From Verrucomicrobiota bacterium (GTDB lineage Bacteria; Verrucomicrobiota; Verrucomicrobiia; Opitutales; Opitutaceae), in contig VHCY01000011.1 in assembly GCA_016871595.1 (NCBI GenBank), positions 1 through 44,242 of the forward strand: a DNA stretch of 44,242 bases, in the 5' to 3' direction. The notes beneath the pieces are model-generated. The model saw only the letters and a program-made list of their open reading frames with translations. It had not been told where the DNA came from and searched no databases. The first letter of the stretch is position 1. Each line of letters begins with the position of its first letter. The translations under genes were made by a program, and so were the position numbers. Positions 6,835-20,418 of this stretch are shown here, one piece after another.

Positions 6835-8697
6835 ATGCCCGTCATCAAGCCCAGCTGCGTGCGCGACCTGAAGCAGCGCGTGAATCTGGCGGATGTCGTG
6901 GGGCGCGTGGCCGGGTTGCGCAAGGCGGGCGGCAGCCGGCTGAAGGGCCTGTGCCCTTTCCACCAGGAGAAGACCCCCTCGTTCCACGTGGACCCGGACA
7001 AGGGTTTCTACAAGTGCTTCGGCTGCGGCAAGGCGGGGGACGCGATCACGTTCGTGCGCGACACGGAGCAGCTCACCTTCACCGAGGCGGTGGAGGCGCT
7101 GGGCAAGCGCTTCGGCATCGTGATCGAATACGAGGAGGGCAGCGGCGGGCCGACGCGGGAGGAGCGCTCGCTGCGGCAGGAACTGTTCGACCTGCACGAC
7201 GCGGCCGCCGACCACTTCCACCAGGCGCTGCTGGCGACGGACGAGACGGGGGAGTTCTTCCGGCGCTATTGGACGGAGGAGCGGCGCTTCGGCCTGGACT
7301 TGGCGCGGGAGTTCAAGATCGGCGCCGTGGACGCGGCCGGCGGAGGCCTCGGCGGGGCGCTCCTGCGCCGGAAATACTCGGAGGAGGCGCTGCGGCGCTG
7401 CGGGCTGTTCTTCATCAGTGAGCAGGCGCTGATGACCCCGGCGGCGCTGCGGCCGCGCTTCCGCGGGCGGCTGATGATCCCGATCCGGGACCACCAGGGG
7501 CGGGTGGTTGCCTTCACCGCGCGCCAGACCGCGCGGACCCCCGAGGATGATCCGGCGCGGGAGGCCAAGTACGTCAATTCCCCGGAGACCCCGATCTTCA
7601 CCAAGGGCCAGTTGCTCTTCAACCTAGACCGCGCGCGGACGGCGGTGGGTGACGGGCGGCCGTTCGTGCTGGTGGAGGGCCAGCTCGACGCCCTGCGCTG
7701 CTGGAGCGTGGGCCTGAAGACGGCGATCGCGCCGCAGGGAACCTCGATCACGGAGGGTCAGCTGGCTCTGCTGCGGCGCTACCATCCCCAGGTCGAGTGC
7801 CTCTTTGACCGCGACGCGGCGGGCCACAAGGCCGCGCAGCGCCTGTTGCCGCTGGCCCTGCAGGCGGGCATCGAGGTTCGTTTCCTGCAGCCGGCGGGGG
7901 ACGGGAAGATGGACCCGGACCTCCTGTTCCTGAACGAGGGCCTGGCGGCCTACGAGCAGCTGCGGGCGGGGGCGTTGAGCGCGATGGCGTTCGCGGCGGC
8001 GAGCCTCTTGCCCCATCCCGAGCGGGCGGGGGCGGAGGAACGGGGCCGCGCAGCGCAGGCGGTGGCGGAGATCATCGGGCACAGCGGGGGCGAGGCGGCG
8101 CGCGCGGCGCTGGCGCAGGAGGCCGCGGGCGCCCTCGGGCTGCTGCCGCGGGTGATGCAGCAGGAGGTGGCCGCCCACGAGTCCAGCGTGCGGCGGCAGG
8201 AACCCCCGCGGCCGGCGCCCGCGGCGGCCGCCTCTGGGCAGGCCGGGGCCGATCCCCTCACCGCGGAACGCGACCTGCTGGCCCTCTGCCTGCACCACGA
8301 GGAGCTCGGGTCCGCGGTTGGCCATGCCCTGCAGCCCGGCTGGGTCGACACCGACCATACCGCGGGCCGCCTGCTAAACCGCTTACTCGGGGAGTTTGAA
8401 CAGGGTTCCTGGCCCGGCCGGGACCATCTGGACCCGCTCCTGGAGGACGACGCGGAACGGGCCCTGGTGGCGACCCTGCGCTTTGAGCCGCCGCGGGTGG
8501 ATGACCCGGCGCGGGTGGCGCAAGCGGGGCTTGCGCGCCTCCGTTCGCGGGCCCTAGAGCCGCGCCTGCGCCAAATAGAACTTGCTTTGGCCAACCCGGG
8601 TGCGGACCGTGAAGCTGAGTCTCTTTCACTCTTGCAAGAACGCTCCGCCCTGCAACGCCAGCTACGCCAACCCGTAATCCTCGCGCCGCCGGCCTGA
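6835..8697 (+). CDS. dnaG: DNA primase
   Basis: A 620-residue primase that makes RNA primers for DNA replication. The N-terminal zinc-binding domain is intact, with C40, H43, C61 and C64 (CPFH and CFGCG motifs). The catalytic core has the [10 protein letters not shown] segment near residue 215 and the TOPRIM residues E281 (VEGQ) and D325/D327 (LFDRDAAG). The C-terminal third, after about residue 440, is a low-similarity helical region, as expected for the helicase-binding domain. It is followed by rpoD after 37 bases, preserving the dnaG-rpoD part of the macromolecular-synthesis operon; rpsU, which often precedes dnaG, is absent, and a leftward gene is divergent instead. Its start has no Shine-Dalgarno sequence. 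Confidence 0.96.
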   Translation: MPVIKPSCVRDLKQRVNLADVVGRVAGLRKAGGSRLKGLCPFHQEKTPSFHVDPDKGFYKCFGCGKAGDAITFVRDTEQLTFTEAVEALGKRFGIVIEYEEGSGGPTREERSLRQELFDLHDAAADHFHQALLATDETGEFFRRYWTEERRFGLDLAREFKIGAVDAAGGGLGGALLRRKYSEEALRRCGLFFISEQALMTPAALRPRFRGRLMIPIRDHQGRVVAFTARQTARTPEDDPAREAKYVNSPETPIFTKGQLLFNLDRARTAVGDGRPFVLVEGQLDALRCWSVGLKTAIAPQGTSITEGQLALLRRYHPQVECLFDRDAAGHKAAQRLLPLALQAGIEVRFLQPAGDGKMDPDLLFLNEGLAAYEQLRAGALSAMAFAAASLLPHPERAGAEERGRAAQAVAEIIGHSGGEAARAALAQEAAGALGLLPRVMQQEVAAHESSVRRQEPPRPAPAAAASGQAGADPLTAERDLLALCLHHEELGSAVGHALQPGWVDTDHTAGRLLNRLLGEFEQGSWPGRDHLDPLLEDDAERALVATLRFEPPRVDDPARVAQAGLARLRSRALEPRLRQIELALANPGADREAESLSLLQERSALQRQLRQPVILAPPA

Positions 8698-8734
8698 GCC
8701 GCCCGTCGCCGGAGCCTCCCAACGCCCTTTTCCC

Positions 8735-10618
<1,884 letters not shown>

Positions 10619-10639
10619 CCGGGGCCCGGCGGCCCCTTC

Positions 10640-11020
10640 GTGAGCTTACTCCGCGCAGCCCTCCCCGGCCTCGTGCTGGTCGTGCCGGGCTGCGTCGCCC
10701 CGCCCGCGCCTCCGACCCCGCCGACCGCCGCCGCCGCGCCCACGGAACCGCTCGCCCCCAGCCCCCGCCTCGTGGTGGGCCGCGTGATCGCGCTCGATGC
10801 GGCCCGCGGTTTTGCGTGGGTGGAGCTCGCCCCCGATGCGCCTCGCCCCGCCCTCGCCACGGGGACCCTGCTGGGGGTGCGGCGCCCAGATCTGACCCCG
10901 GCCGCCACCCTCCACACCTCCGGCCACGTGCGCGGGCGCACTTTGGGCACCCGCGTGGCCTCCGGCACCCCGCGCCCGGGCGACGAGGTGGTCTGGGAGG
11001 CGCCGGCCGAGCCGCAGTAG
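10640..11020 (+). CDS. Small putative lipoprotein of unknown function
   Basis: A 126-residue protein beginning at GTG 10640, 21 bases after the rpoD stop. It has a short hydrophobic N-terminus ending in VVPGC, a loose lipobox (Pro at -2 is not typical), followed by a Pro/Ala-rich linker (residues about 19-40). The rest is a small domain with [16 protein letters not shown] and [12 protein letters not shown], which reads like a beta-barrel (SH3- or OB-like) fold. No named family is recognised. Coding bias and placement support a real gene that follows rpoD in the same direction. Confidence 0.55.
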   Translation: MSLLRAALPGLVLVVPGCVAPPAPPTPPTAAAAPTEPLAPSPRLVVGRVIALDAARGFAWVELAPDAPRPALATGTLLGVRRPDLTPAATLHTSGHVRGRTLGTRVASGTPRPGDEVVWEAPAEPQ

Positions 11021-11103
11021 GACCACCCCGCGCGCTTGGACGGGAAGCAGACACCTTTCCCGCTTTACAGTCCAACGCCCCGATCTTACCTCCCTTCGAA
11101 CCT

Positions 11104-11361
11104 ATGGCCTCCCTCCCTTTCTTCCCGCTCGCTTTCATGGGTATGGGCCCGACCGAGCTGATCGTCATTCTGATCATCCTGCTCGTCCTCTTCGGCGGCT
11201 CGAAGCTCCCCGGCCTAGCCAAGGGCCTGGGACAGTCGATCAAGGAGTTCAAGAAGGCCACGAAGGAGGAGCCGGAAGCCGAGAAGCCCGCCGCCGCCGT
11301 CGCCGAGGCCCCCAAGCCGGCCGCCGCCGCGACCACCGCCAAACCGCCTGCGGCCAGCTGA
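11104..11361 (+). CDS. tatA: Twin-arginine translocase subunit TatA/TatE
   Basis: An 85-residue protein with the TatA plan: a short N-terminus, one membrane helix ([13 protein letters not shown]), the hinge FGGSKLP, an amphipathic helix ([15 protein letters not shown]), and a charged then Ala/Pro-rich tail. TatA multimers form the path by which folded twin-arginine proteins cross the inner membrane. TatC and TatB are not in the window. ATG 11104 places the helix at the usual distance. A strong intrinsic terminator follows at 11397-11421, so it closes this transcript. Confidence 0.9.
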   Translation: MASLPFFPLAFMGMGPTELIVILIILLVLFGGSKLPGLAKGLGQSIKEFKKATKEEPEAEKPAAAVAEAPKPAAAATTAKPPAAS

Positions 11362-11396
11362 GCACCAGCCCTCGCGCCGGGCTCCCGCCCCTCCTT

Positions 11397-11421
11397 GCCC
11401 CGCCTCCCGCGGGGCTTTTTT
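11397..11421 (+). terminator. Intrinsic terminator after tatA
   Basis: A perfect 7-bp stem, GCCCCGC (11397-11403) with GCGGGGC (11409-11415), a CTCCC loop, and six T at 11416-11421. It lies 36 bases after the tatA stop and separates the dnaG-to-tatA group from mreB. Confidence 0.92.
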
Positions 11422-11466
11422 GTGTCCTGACGGAACGCGCCGGCCGCGCGGCATTTACCTCGTTGA

Positions 11467-12534
<1,068 letters not shown>

Positions 12535-12590
12535 TGCCGCCCGCGGGCCGGACCGGGTGACCCTGCCCCGCCGGCGGCCCCTTCCCGCCC

Positions 12591-13445
12591 GTGCCGTTTA
12601 AACGCTTCCGCCAGGCGAATCCGCTCCTGACCCTCGGGCTGATCGTCGCGGCGTGGCTGCTGCTCCCGACCGCGCTCAAGACGCTCGCGCGCGCCAGCTT
12701 TTTCGAACTGACGGCGCCCGTGACCCTCGCCGCATCCCGCGTGCGCGACCTGCAGGACTTCTGGGCTTTGCGGGCGCGCTCCCGGACGGAGCTGATCGAG
12801 GCCGGCCGGGACTTGGCGCGCGTCAACGCGTCCTTCGAGCTCGCCGTGCAGCAGAACGGGGAACTACGGGCGGAAGTGGCCCGCCTCGAAGAGCTCCTGC
12901 GCCTGCCTCCGCTGCGCGACCACCGGCTCGAGCACGCCCGGGTGGCACGCCGGGATTTCTCCGGCTGGTGGCAGCGCATCGTGATCCGCAAGGGCCGCGA
13001 CCACGGCATCCCCGCCGGGGCCCCGGTGATCTTTTCCGGTGGCGTCGTCGGCCGCGTGGCCGAGGTCCACGCCAATACAGCGGTGGTGGAACTCATCAGC
13101 AGCCCGACGATGCGCCTCGCCGGGGTCGTGGAGGGCGACACGCGCCCGATTAGCTTTCAGGGCGGCGTCAACCCGACCCTCGCCCCGCCGCGCGGCGTGG
13201 TGGAGTTGATGCCGCTCGACATCATCGCGAGCCCCGCCGTCCCCAAGCGCCTCGTGACGGCAGGCTTCGGCGGGGTGTTTCCCCCCGGTTTGACCCTCGG
13301 CACCATCCTCCGGGCGGATCTCGCCAGCGACGGCCTGTTCAAGTCGGGCGAGGTGGCGCTGGATCCCCGCCTCGGCACGCTGACCGAGGTGAGCGTGCTG
13401 GTGCCGGTCGCGCCCGCGGACGCCCCGGTGCGTGCCGCGCCTTAA
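12591..13445 (+). CDS. mreC: Rod-shape protein MreC
   Basis: A 284-residue protein with one N-terminal membrane helix (residues about 11-27), a coiled-coil segment (about 60-105), and the MreC beta-barrel core, marked by GWWQRIVIRKGRDHGI, SGGVVGRVAEVHANTAVVEL and a C-terminal VTAGFGGVFPPGLTLGTI segment. MreC is a periplasmic scaffold linking MreB and MreD to the PBP2/RodA synthase. It starts at GTG 12591, 56 bases after mreB, and is followed by mreD after 12 bases. A short Ala/Pro tail ends the protein. Confidence 0.93.
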   Translation: MPFKRFRQANPLLTLGLIVAAWLLLPTALKTLARASFFELTAPVTLAASRVRDLQDFWALRARSRTELIEAGRDLARVNASFELAVQQNGELRAEVARLEELLRLPPLRDHRLEHARVARRDFSGWWQRIVIRKGRDHGIPAGAPVIFSGGVVGRVAEVHANTAVVELISSPTMRLAGVVEGDTRPISFQGGVNPTLAPPRGVVELMPLDIIASPAVPKRLVTAGFGGVFPPGLTLGTILRADLASDGLFKSGEVALDPRLGTLTEVSVLVPVAPADAPVRAAP

Positions 13446-13457
13446 GCCCCCGCCGCG

Positions 13458-13976
13458 ATGCGCCGCGTGATCATCCTGCTCCTGACGCAAGTGCTCCTCT
13501 GGGCCCTGCTGGCCGAGCTTAACCACGGGCTCTCGGGCTGGCAGGTCCACGTCTTCGGCGGGGCACTTTTCGTGGTGTACCCGGCGCTTCATCTCGGCCG
13601 GACAGAGGGCCTACTCGTGGCGGGTTGGGCGGGGCTGCTCTGCGACGCCCACTCCCCGGTCCCCCTTGGCACGCACGGCCTGCTGTTCGCGGCCGCGCAC
13701 CTGTTGCTTTTCCGCGCCCGGGAGCGCGTGCCGCGGAAAGACCCGGTCTCCCAGATCCTGGTCGTGCTGTTCACCAACCTCGCGCTCTTCCTTGGCCTCA
13801 GCCTGCTCCGCCTCCCCGTGGCGCCGGCCCCCGGGGGCGCATGGGCGCGGCTCCTGCCCGACCTGCTCGTCTCGCAGCTTACGCTGGCCGTCGTGGCCGT
13901 CTGGTTCCTCGCCCTCCAGGACCGGCTCGTACGGCTCGGGGACGCGTGGGCGGAGCTGCGCGGGCACCGTGGTTGA
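13458..13976 (+). CDS. mreD: Rod-shape protein MreD
   Basis: A 172-residue protein with about five hydrophobic helices and few charges, in the position and size expected for MreD, the integral membrane member of the elongation complex. The sequence LLVAGWAGLLCDAHSPVPLGTHGLLFA fits the conserved 'G...GL..D...P..LG...L' pattern of MreD. It is 12 bases after mreC and 8 bases before mrdA, so the four genes are almost certainly one transcript. Confidence 0.85.
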   Translation: MRRVIILLLTQVLLWALLAELNHGLSGWQVHVFGGALFVVYPALHLGRTEGLLVAGWAGLLCDAHSPVPLGTHGLLFAAAHLLLFRARERVPRKDPVSQILVVLFTNLALFLGLSLLRLPVAPAPGGAWARLLPDLLVSQLTLAVVAVWFLALQDRLVRLGDAWAELRGHRG

Positions 13977-13984
13977 GGCCCCCC

Positions 13985-15979
13985 GTGACCACCCCTTCCT
14001 CCCCTTCCCCCTCCGGCCAGTCGCCCGGGCTCACGATCGAGCAGCGGCGGGCCCACGACCCGCGCGTGACCTTCTTCCATCTGGTCGTGGCGTTGGCGCT
14101 GGTGGTCCTGGCCAGCGGGCTCGCGTACCAGCAGCTCCTGAAGGTTGACGCCCACGCCGAGGCGGAACGGGTGCAAAACCAGCGGCGCATCGTCCACCCG
14201 GGCCCGCGCGGGCAGATCCTCGACCGCGAGGGCCGCGTCCTCGCCGGCAACCGGCCCCGCTTCTCCGTTCGGCTCCTGCTCGACGCCCTGCGCTCCGAGA
14301 TCCGCACGGAGCAGATCCGGATCCGCCGCAATTACCGGCAGCTCGAGGACGCTGCCGCCAGTGACCTGCCCAGCGCGGTCCAAATCCTCCAAATCGCGCG
14401 CGCCACCGTCGTGCAGCGGTACCTCGACCAGGTCAACGCGCTCATCGGCCGCGCGGAGAAGGTCGACGCGCGAGACCTCGATCGCCACTTCGCCCGCGAG
14501 CTACTCTTGCCCTACACGCTGCTCGATAACCTCGCGCCCGCCGAATACGCGCGCCTGCTCGAGGGCCTGCCGGTCAACTCTCCCGCGCAGGTACACACCG
14601 CGAGCGTGCGGCACTACCCCCACGGCTCCGCCGCGGCCCACACCCTTGGCTACGTGGGCACGGGTGACGCCGGCGAGATCGAGGACTTCCCCGGAGGCGA
14701 CCTCCGCACGTTCAAGATGAAAGGGACCGTCGGTCGCGACGGCATCGAGAAGCGGCTTGATGACCAACTCCAAGGCGAGGCGGGGGGCGCGATCTTCCGC
14801 GTCGACCCCGCGGGTAATCGCATCCACCCGCCGCTCCAACAGGTGCTGCCGCGCGCGGGCCAAGACGTGCGGCTCGCCCTCGACCTCGACCTGCAGCTTG
14901 CCGCCGAGGCCCGCCTGGCCGAGACCGAGATGGCCGGCGCCGCGGTCGCGCTGGACGTGCGCACCGGCGAGGTCCTGGTGCTGGCCAGTAAGCCCGATTA
15001 CGACCTCAACGCCTTCTCGCCGCGCCTCGGCGCCGCCGCCGCGGCCGAGATCACCGCCCGCGGTGCCTGGTTCAAGCGCGCCATCCAGGGGGTCTACAAG
15101 CCCGGCTCGATCTTCAAGGTCCTCACCGCCGTCGCCGGCCTCCGCGCGGGCACTCTCGACCCGGCGGCGACCATCAGCTGCGGCGGCTCGATGCGCGTCG
15201 GCACCCGCTCGTTCTCCTGCCACGACGGCACCGCGCACGGCGAGGTGGACCTCGTCACCGCCATTACCAAAAGCTGCAACCTCTACTTCTACCGGGCCGG
15301 CCTCGAGATGGGTCCGGAGGTGCTCGCTACGGAGGCGCGGCGCTTCCACCTCGACCAGCCGACGGGCATCGAGCTGCCCGACGAGACGCGCCGAATGCTC
15401 ATCCCGGACCCGGCTTGGAAACGGCGCCTGACGGGCGAGGGTTGGGCGGGCGGCGACACCGCGCAGTTCGCGATCGGCCAGGGCTACGTTGACGTGACCC
15501 CGCTGCAGATGGCCTGCTTCGCCGCCTCGGTCGCGCGCGATGAGGTCTGGACCCAGCCCTACCTGCTGCACGACCCGGCGCGGCCGCCGCAGCGGCAGGA
15601 GGCCACCGGGCTGAATGCGGCCCAGCGGGCGGCGCTGCTGCGGGGGATGGAGCAGGTGACGCAGCGGCCGCACGGGACCGCGCGCATCTTCCAGGATCCG
15701 CGGGTGCTGGCGCCGTTGCCCGGGCTGCGGCTGGCCGCGAAGACGGGCACCGCGCAGAAGCAGGACCCGAAGGGGATGATCAATTTCGCCTGGCTGATCG
15801 CGTTCGCGCCGGTCGAGGACCCGCGCATCGCGGTCGCGGTGGCGATCGAGGGCGACACGCCGGGCGAGGAGACGGGTGGCGGCCGTTACGCGAGCCCCGT
15901 GGCCCACGCGATCTTCAAGGCGTGGCTGGAGAAGCGGAACCGCCCGCCCGGCCTGCCGGTGCGGTTCAGGAACGGTTGA
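13985..15979 (+). CDS. mrdA: Penicillin-binding protein 2 (peptidoglycan transpeptidase)
   Basis: A 664-residue class B PBP, the elongation-specific transpeptidase. It has one membrane helix (about residues 30-50), the PBP dimerisation domain (GPRGQILDREGRVLAGNRP near 75), and the transpeptidase domain with S375 in KPGSIFK, S430 in KSCN, and K586 in KTGTAQ: all three active-site motifs are intact. GTG 13985 is chosen since it follows mreD by 8 bases and leaves a short cytoplasmic tail; the open frame extends upstream only through mreD. RodA, its usual glycosyltransferase partner, is not in the window. Its last 14 bases overlap the end of the convergent transglutaminase gene. Confidence 0.95.
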   Translation: MTTPSSPSPSGQSPGLTIEQRRAHDPRVTFFHLVVALALVVLASGLAYQQLLKVDAHAEAERVQNQRRIVHPGPRGQILDREGRVLAGNRPRFSVRLLLDALRSEIRTEQIRIRRNYRQLEDAAASDLPSAVQILQIARATVVQRYLDQVNALIGRAEKVDARDLDRHFARELLLPYTLLDNLAPAEYARLLEGLPVNSPAQVHTASVRHYPHGSAAAHTLGYVGTGDAGEIEDFPGGDLRTFKMKGTVGRDGIEKRLDDQLQGEAGGAIFRVDPAGNRIHPPLQQVLPRAGQDVRLALDLDLQLAAEARLAETEMAGAAVALDVRTGEVLVLASKPDYDLNAFSPRLGAAAAAEITARGAWFKRAIQGVYKPGSIFKVLTAVAGLRAGTLDPAATISCGGSMRVGTRSFSCHDGTAHGEVDLVTAITKSCNLYFYRAGLEMGPEVLATEARRFHLDQPTGIELPDETRRMLIPDPAWKRRLTGEGWAGGDTAQFAIGQGYVDVTPLQMACFAASVARDEVWTQPYLLHDPARPPQRQEATGLNAAQRAALLRGMEQVTQRPHGTARIFQDPRVLAPLPGLRLAAKTGTAQKQDPKGMINFAWLIAFAPVEDPRIAVAVAIEGDTPGEETGGGRYASPVAHAIFKAWLEKRNRPPGLPVRFRNG

Positions 15980-18179
15980 ACCGGGCCGGCCGGCCCGGCG
16001 GCCGCCGCAGGCGCCGCGCCCGCTGGAAACTCGCGGCCGGATCGGGCCAGCCCGCCGCCGCGCCGAAGCGCAGGCGCTGCAGTTGCGCGACCACCGCGGC
16101 CCGCTCCGGGTCGTCCGCCACTCCGGGGTCAAGGCGCCCCAGCCAGCGCCCGGCCTCCCGGCGCACGGCCGCCTCGCGTCCCATCCGCCCCGGTCCGGGC
16201 CGGAAGTCCCACCGGACGCGGCGCCAGAGCAGGAACAGCAGCAGCCCGCCCCCCGCCACCCCGCCCGCCACGGCCAGCCGGCCCGCGTCCCACGGGGCGC
16301 GCCACCACGCCGCGGCCCGCCCGAGGGAGGCGCGCGCGGCATCCCGCCCCTCGCGGAACCACGCGGCGGCCGCCGCCAGCAGGCCCCGCGCCGACTCGAC
16401 CTGCGAGCGCTGGTCAAAGCTCACGATCCGGCGGTACCAGAAGACGCGCAGGCTGTCCCAGCGCGCCTCCCAGCTCCGGTCCGGCTGGGCGGCCACGGCG
16501 GCGGCCACCTCAGGCCCGGTCCCCGCGTCCGCCACCGGGGACGCCAGGGGATCCACGCGCCGCCAGCCACCGGCGGCCTCGTCGAAGAGCTCCGCCCAGG
16601 CGTGGGCGTCCGAGTTCCGCACCGTGAGGCTGTTGGAGTAGCCGTTCCAGCTGCCGCCGCGGAAGCCGGTGACCATTCGGGCGGGGAAGCCGGCCGCGCG
16701 CGCCAGGAGCACAAAGGAGCCGGCGAAGAGCTCGCAGTGGCCCGCCTCGCGCGAACGGAGCCAGCGGACGACCGGATCGCCGGGGCCGGGCGGGATGACC
16801 GGCGAGAGCGAGTAGCCGTGCCGGTCGCGCAACCACGCGGAGGCGCGGCGCGCGAAGTCCGCGGCGCCACCCTCGCTGCCACCCAGTTCATCCACCACCT
16901 GGCGGAGCAGGAGCCGGTCGCGCACGCTCCCGGGCAGGGCGGCCTGCAGGGGCGCGCCGGGCTCGGGCCCCCGCTCGCGCCGTTCCCAGCGGGCGAGGAA
17001 CGCCGGATCGGGCAGGACGAGCCCGGGCCGGAAGCCGTCGACCCGGAACGCCAGCATCGCCACAGGATCCTCGCGCAGGGCGACGAGCGCGAGCGGCGCG
17101 GAGGCGCGGAACGTCTGGCGTTCGCGGAACCGCAGGCGCTCGTACGGGCCCAGCAACGGCAGGTGCCGGCCCACGCCCGCCTCCAGGTAAAGTGTCCACG
17201 CGGCCGTGCGGGCGTCCCCGCCGCGGCCGTCCCCGGGCTGCAACGCGGCCAGCCGCTCGGGTCCGAACTGGGCGCGGAGGGCGGAGGACAGGCGGAACGT
17301 GCCGTCGACGTACTCGTCGAGCACGATCATCCGCCAATAGAGGTCCCGCGGCACCGCGCCGGGATCATCCACGTCGACGGTCAGGGCCACCCCCTGGTCG
17401 AGCTGGATGGCGGACACCTCGCCGAGTTGCACCGAGTCGCTGAAGCCGGACTTCGCCTTCTTCGTGATCACGCGGTTGAGGAACAGCCCGCTCTCGAGCT
17501 GGAACCGCGGGAGCGAGAGGAACACGAGCGTGGTCCCGGCCACCAGCAGCACGAAGACGGTCCCGCCGAGCAGCGCGAGCCGGGCGTCGACCACCGCGAA
17601 CCAGCGCCGGAAGCGGGCGCGCCAGCCGCCCTGCCGGACCCACGCGGGCACGCTCCGCACGTCCGCCACACCGGTGCCCTCCGGCGGGCCGCCCCCGGCC
17701 TCGAGCGTCAACACCAGCAGCATCCCGAGGGCGCAGGCGCCGTAGAGCAGCAGGTGCACCGCGAAGGTGGGCGAGACCGACAGCACCCCGGCCACGATGA
17801 CGAGGAACAGGCCCAGCACGATCAGCTGCAGGTCCTCGCGCCGGCCCCGGTAGCCGAGGTTGCGGTAGGTGAGCAGCAGGATGTCGAGGCGGACCAGCGA
17901 GGGCAGCAGCTCGAGGTCGAGCCAGAGGTCGAGGGCGAAGCAGCCGAGGATGACGGGGAACGCGAGCGTGTGCACCACCCGGGGCACCCGCGAGGGCAGG
18001 CGCGGCCGGAGCAGCACGGCGAGCGTGACCACCGCGGCGAAGGGCATCAGCAGCCCCGCGTCGACGTCGGTGTAAAGGACGGTGCTGATGCCGAGCAGCG
18101 AGAGCAGGCCGCCGAGCAGCCAGCGCAGCGGCGGGAGATCGGCGGGGTCGAGCCGCGGGCGGGGCGAAGGGCGGCTCAT
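15966..18179 (-). CDS. TgpA-like membrane protein with transglutaminase domain (DUF3488)
   Basis: A 737-residue protein. The N-terminal third has several membrane helices (DUF3488/TgpA_N type), then a large extracytoplasmic part with a transglutaminase-like core. The catalytic triad is visible: C482 (GHCELFAG), H526 (SDAHAWAEL) and D543 (RVDPLA). Near the end come another membrane helix and a basic tail. Related proteins in Pseudomonas are essential and face the periplasm; the substrate is not established. ATG 18179 overlaps the DUF58 stop by four bases (ATGA), giving a MoxR-DUF58-TgpA operon, a common and conserved order. The 3' end overlaps mrdA by 14 bases. Confidence 0.9.
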   Translation of the reverse strand: MSRPSPRPRLDPADLPPLRWLLGGLLSLLGISTVLYTDVDAGLLMPFAAVVTLAVLLRPRLPSRVPRVVHTLAFPVILGCFALDLWLDLELLPSLVRLDILLLTYRNLGYRGRREDLQLIVLGLFLVIVAGVLSVSPTFAVHLLLYGACALGMLLVLTLEAGGGPPEGTGVADVRSVPAWVRQGGWRARFRRWFAVVDARLALLGGTVFVLLVAGTTLVFLSLPRFQLESGLFLNRVITKKAKSGFSDSVQLGEVSAIQLDQGVALTVDVDDPGAVPRDLYWRMIVLDEYVDGTFRLSSALRAQFGPERLAALQPGDGRGGDARTAAWTLYLEAGVGRHLPLLGPYERLRFRERQTFRASAPLALVALREDPVAMLAFRVDGFRPGLVLPDPAFLARWERRERGPEPGAPLQAALPGSVRDRLLLRQVVDELGGSEGGAADFARRASAWLRDRHGYSLSPVIPPGPGDPVVRWLRSREAGHCELFAGSFVLLARAAGFPARMVTGFRGGSWNGYSNSLTVRNSDAHAWAELFDEAAGGWRRVDPLASPVADAGTGPEVAAAVAAQPDRSWEARWDSLRVFWYRRIVSFDQRSQVESARGLLAAAAAWFREGRDAARASLGRAAAWWRAPWDAGRLAVAGGVAGGGLLLFLLWRRVRWDFRPGPGRMGREAAVRREAGRWLGRLDPGVADDPERAAVVAQLQRLRFGAAAGWPDPAASFQRARRLRRPPGRPARFNRS

Positions 18180-19375
18180 AGGACGGCGAGCCTTTCCCGT
18201 CCGGCCCACGCGACGAGGCCGCGCGCGCCTTCCGGCGTGAACGTCACGATCTCGCCCCCGCCGGCCGGGGCGGGCATCGGCGGCCCCGGCTCGGCCAGCG
18301 CGAGGCAGTCAAGGGCGCGCTCGAGGTCGCTCAGCCGCCGCACGGCGAAGGCGGGACCGGTCCCGAGGGCAAACGACTGCAGCCGGCCGCGGCGGTAGAA
18401 ATCCTCCGCGAGCGCGGCGGCCACGCTCAGCAGCAGCTCGAACTGCTCCGGCCGCGGCCAGCGGGCGGCCTCGGTGCACACGCGCAAGGCGTAGCCCTCC
18501 GCGGCCTCGGCGGCCGGTTGGCGCACCAGCAGGGAGCCCGTGCGGGCGGTGGCCTTCCAATGCACCTGGCGCGGCGAATCCCCCGGCCGGTAGGCGCGGA
18601 GCGCGAGCAGGTCCGACCCGACACCGGCGCGGGGGCGGGGCCGCCCCTCGGGCCGCCGGCGCGCGAATCCGGTGCCCACGAGCCGCGGTTCGGCCGGCGC
18701 GGGCCAGACGATCGTCTCGACCGCGAGGGAGGGGCTAAGCTCGCGCCGTAACAGACCGAAGGGAAACACCGAGCAGACGCGGCGGAGCTCGATCCGGAGG
18801 CGGCCGCGGCGCGCCGGCCGGACGTCCCACGCCACCTCGGCGCCCGTGCCGGGATCGAGCCGGCCGGCCAGCGCCACCCGGCCGGTCACCGGCGCCTCGC
18901 CTCCCGGCGCCAGCCGCAGGCGGGCCGGCAGGTCCGACGCGCCCGCGCCGCCCGCCGGCACGGCCCGCGCCGCGAGTTCGAAGCCCACGCACCGCACGGG
19001 CAGAAAACGCCCCGCGTGGCGCAGCTCGAGCGGCACCACCGCATCCTGCCCCGCCCGGAGCGCCCGCGGCGGCCGCAGCCGCCAGCGCAGCCCGCGCAGG
19101 TTCAGCCAGCCCAGCAGGCCGCCGAGCACGAGGCTGGTGAGGAGCAGCGCAACCGTAATGAACAGGATGTTGCTCGCGGAACCGTAGGCGGCCGCGGTGA
19201 GGCCCGCGCACAACACCCCGAGCACGGCGCCGGGCGGCGTGGGCACGACGCGGTTGCCCCGCGGCGGGCAGAGCAGCGACCAGAGCAGGCGGCGCCAGGC
19301 GAAGCCGGGACGCCGGCCGGGGCCCCGCGGGCCCTCCCAGCCTTCGCCCCCGGGGATCTGGGCCTCGGGCGCCAC
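18176..19375 (-). CDS. DUF58 domain protein
   Basis: A 399-residue protein with two membrane helices near residues 45-95, followed by a soluble beta-rich region and the DUF58 signature LRAYRPGDSPRQVHWKATAR (about residue 265), then a von Willebrand A-like tail. DUF58 proteins are encoded with MoxR ATPases across bacteria and are thought to be the chaperone's membrane target, though the role is not settled. GTG 19375 lies 6 bases after the moxR stop; the gene ends in an ATGA overlap with the transglutaminase gene. The first 35 residues are Gly/Pro/Arg-rich. Confidence 0.88.
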   Translation of the reverse strand: MAPEAQIPGGEGWEGPRGPGRRPGFAWRRLLWSLLCPPRGNRVVPTPPGAVLGVLCAGLTAAAYGSASNILFITVALLLTSLVLGGLLGWLNLRGLRWRLRPPRALRAGQDAVVPLELRHAGRFLPVRCVGFELAARAVPAGGAGASDLPARLRLAPGGEAPVTGRVALAGRLDPGTGAEVAWDVRPARRGRLRIELRRVCSVFPFGLLRRELSPSLAVETIVWPAPAEPRLVGTGFARRRPEGRPRPRAGVGSDLLALRAYRPGDSPRQVHWKATARTGSLLVRQPAAEAAEGYALRVCTEAARWPRPEQFELLLSVAAALAEDFYRRGRLQSFALGTGPAFAVRRLSDLERALDCLALAEPGPPMPAPAGGGEIVTFTPEGARGLVAWAGRERLAVL

Positions 19376-19381
19376 GGCGGG

Positions 19382-20353
<972 letters not shown>

Positions 20354-20418
20354 CCCGGGAGGCTGGGCGGAACCGGGGCGGCGGGCAAAGGGGTTTTGTA
20401 CGCCGCCCGGCCGTAGAA

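Noticed and set aside
5592-7421. A 609-residue plus-strand open frame across the DUF362-like gene and dnaG
   Set aside because: It crosses two real genes in the wrong frame and reads as Gly/Arg/Glu repeats typical of shadows.
15876-18398. An 840-residue open frame on the plus strand opposite the transglutaminase gene
   Set aside because: The true gene on the other strand has a catalytic triad and membrane helices. The plus-strand product is low-complexity and has no family features.
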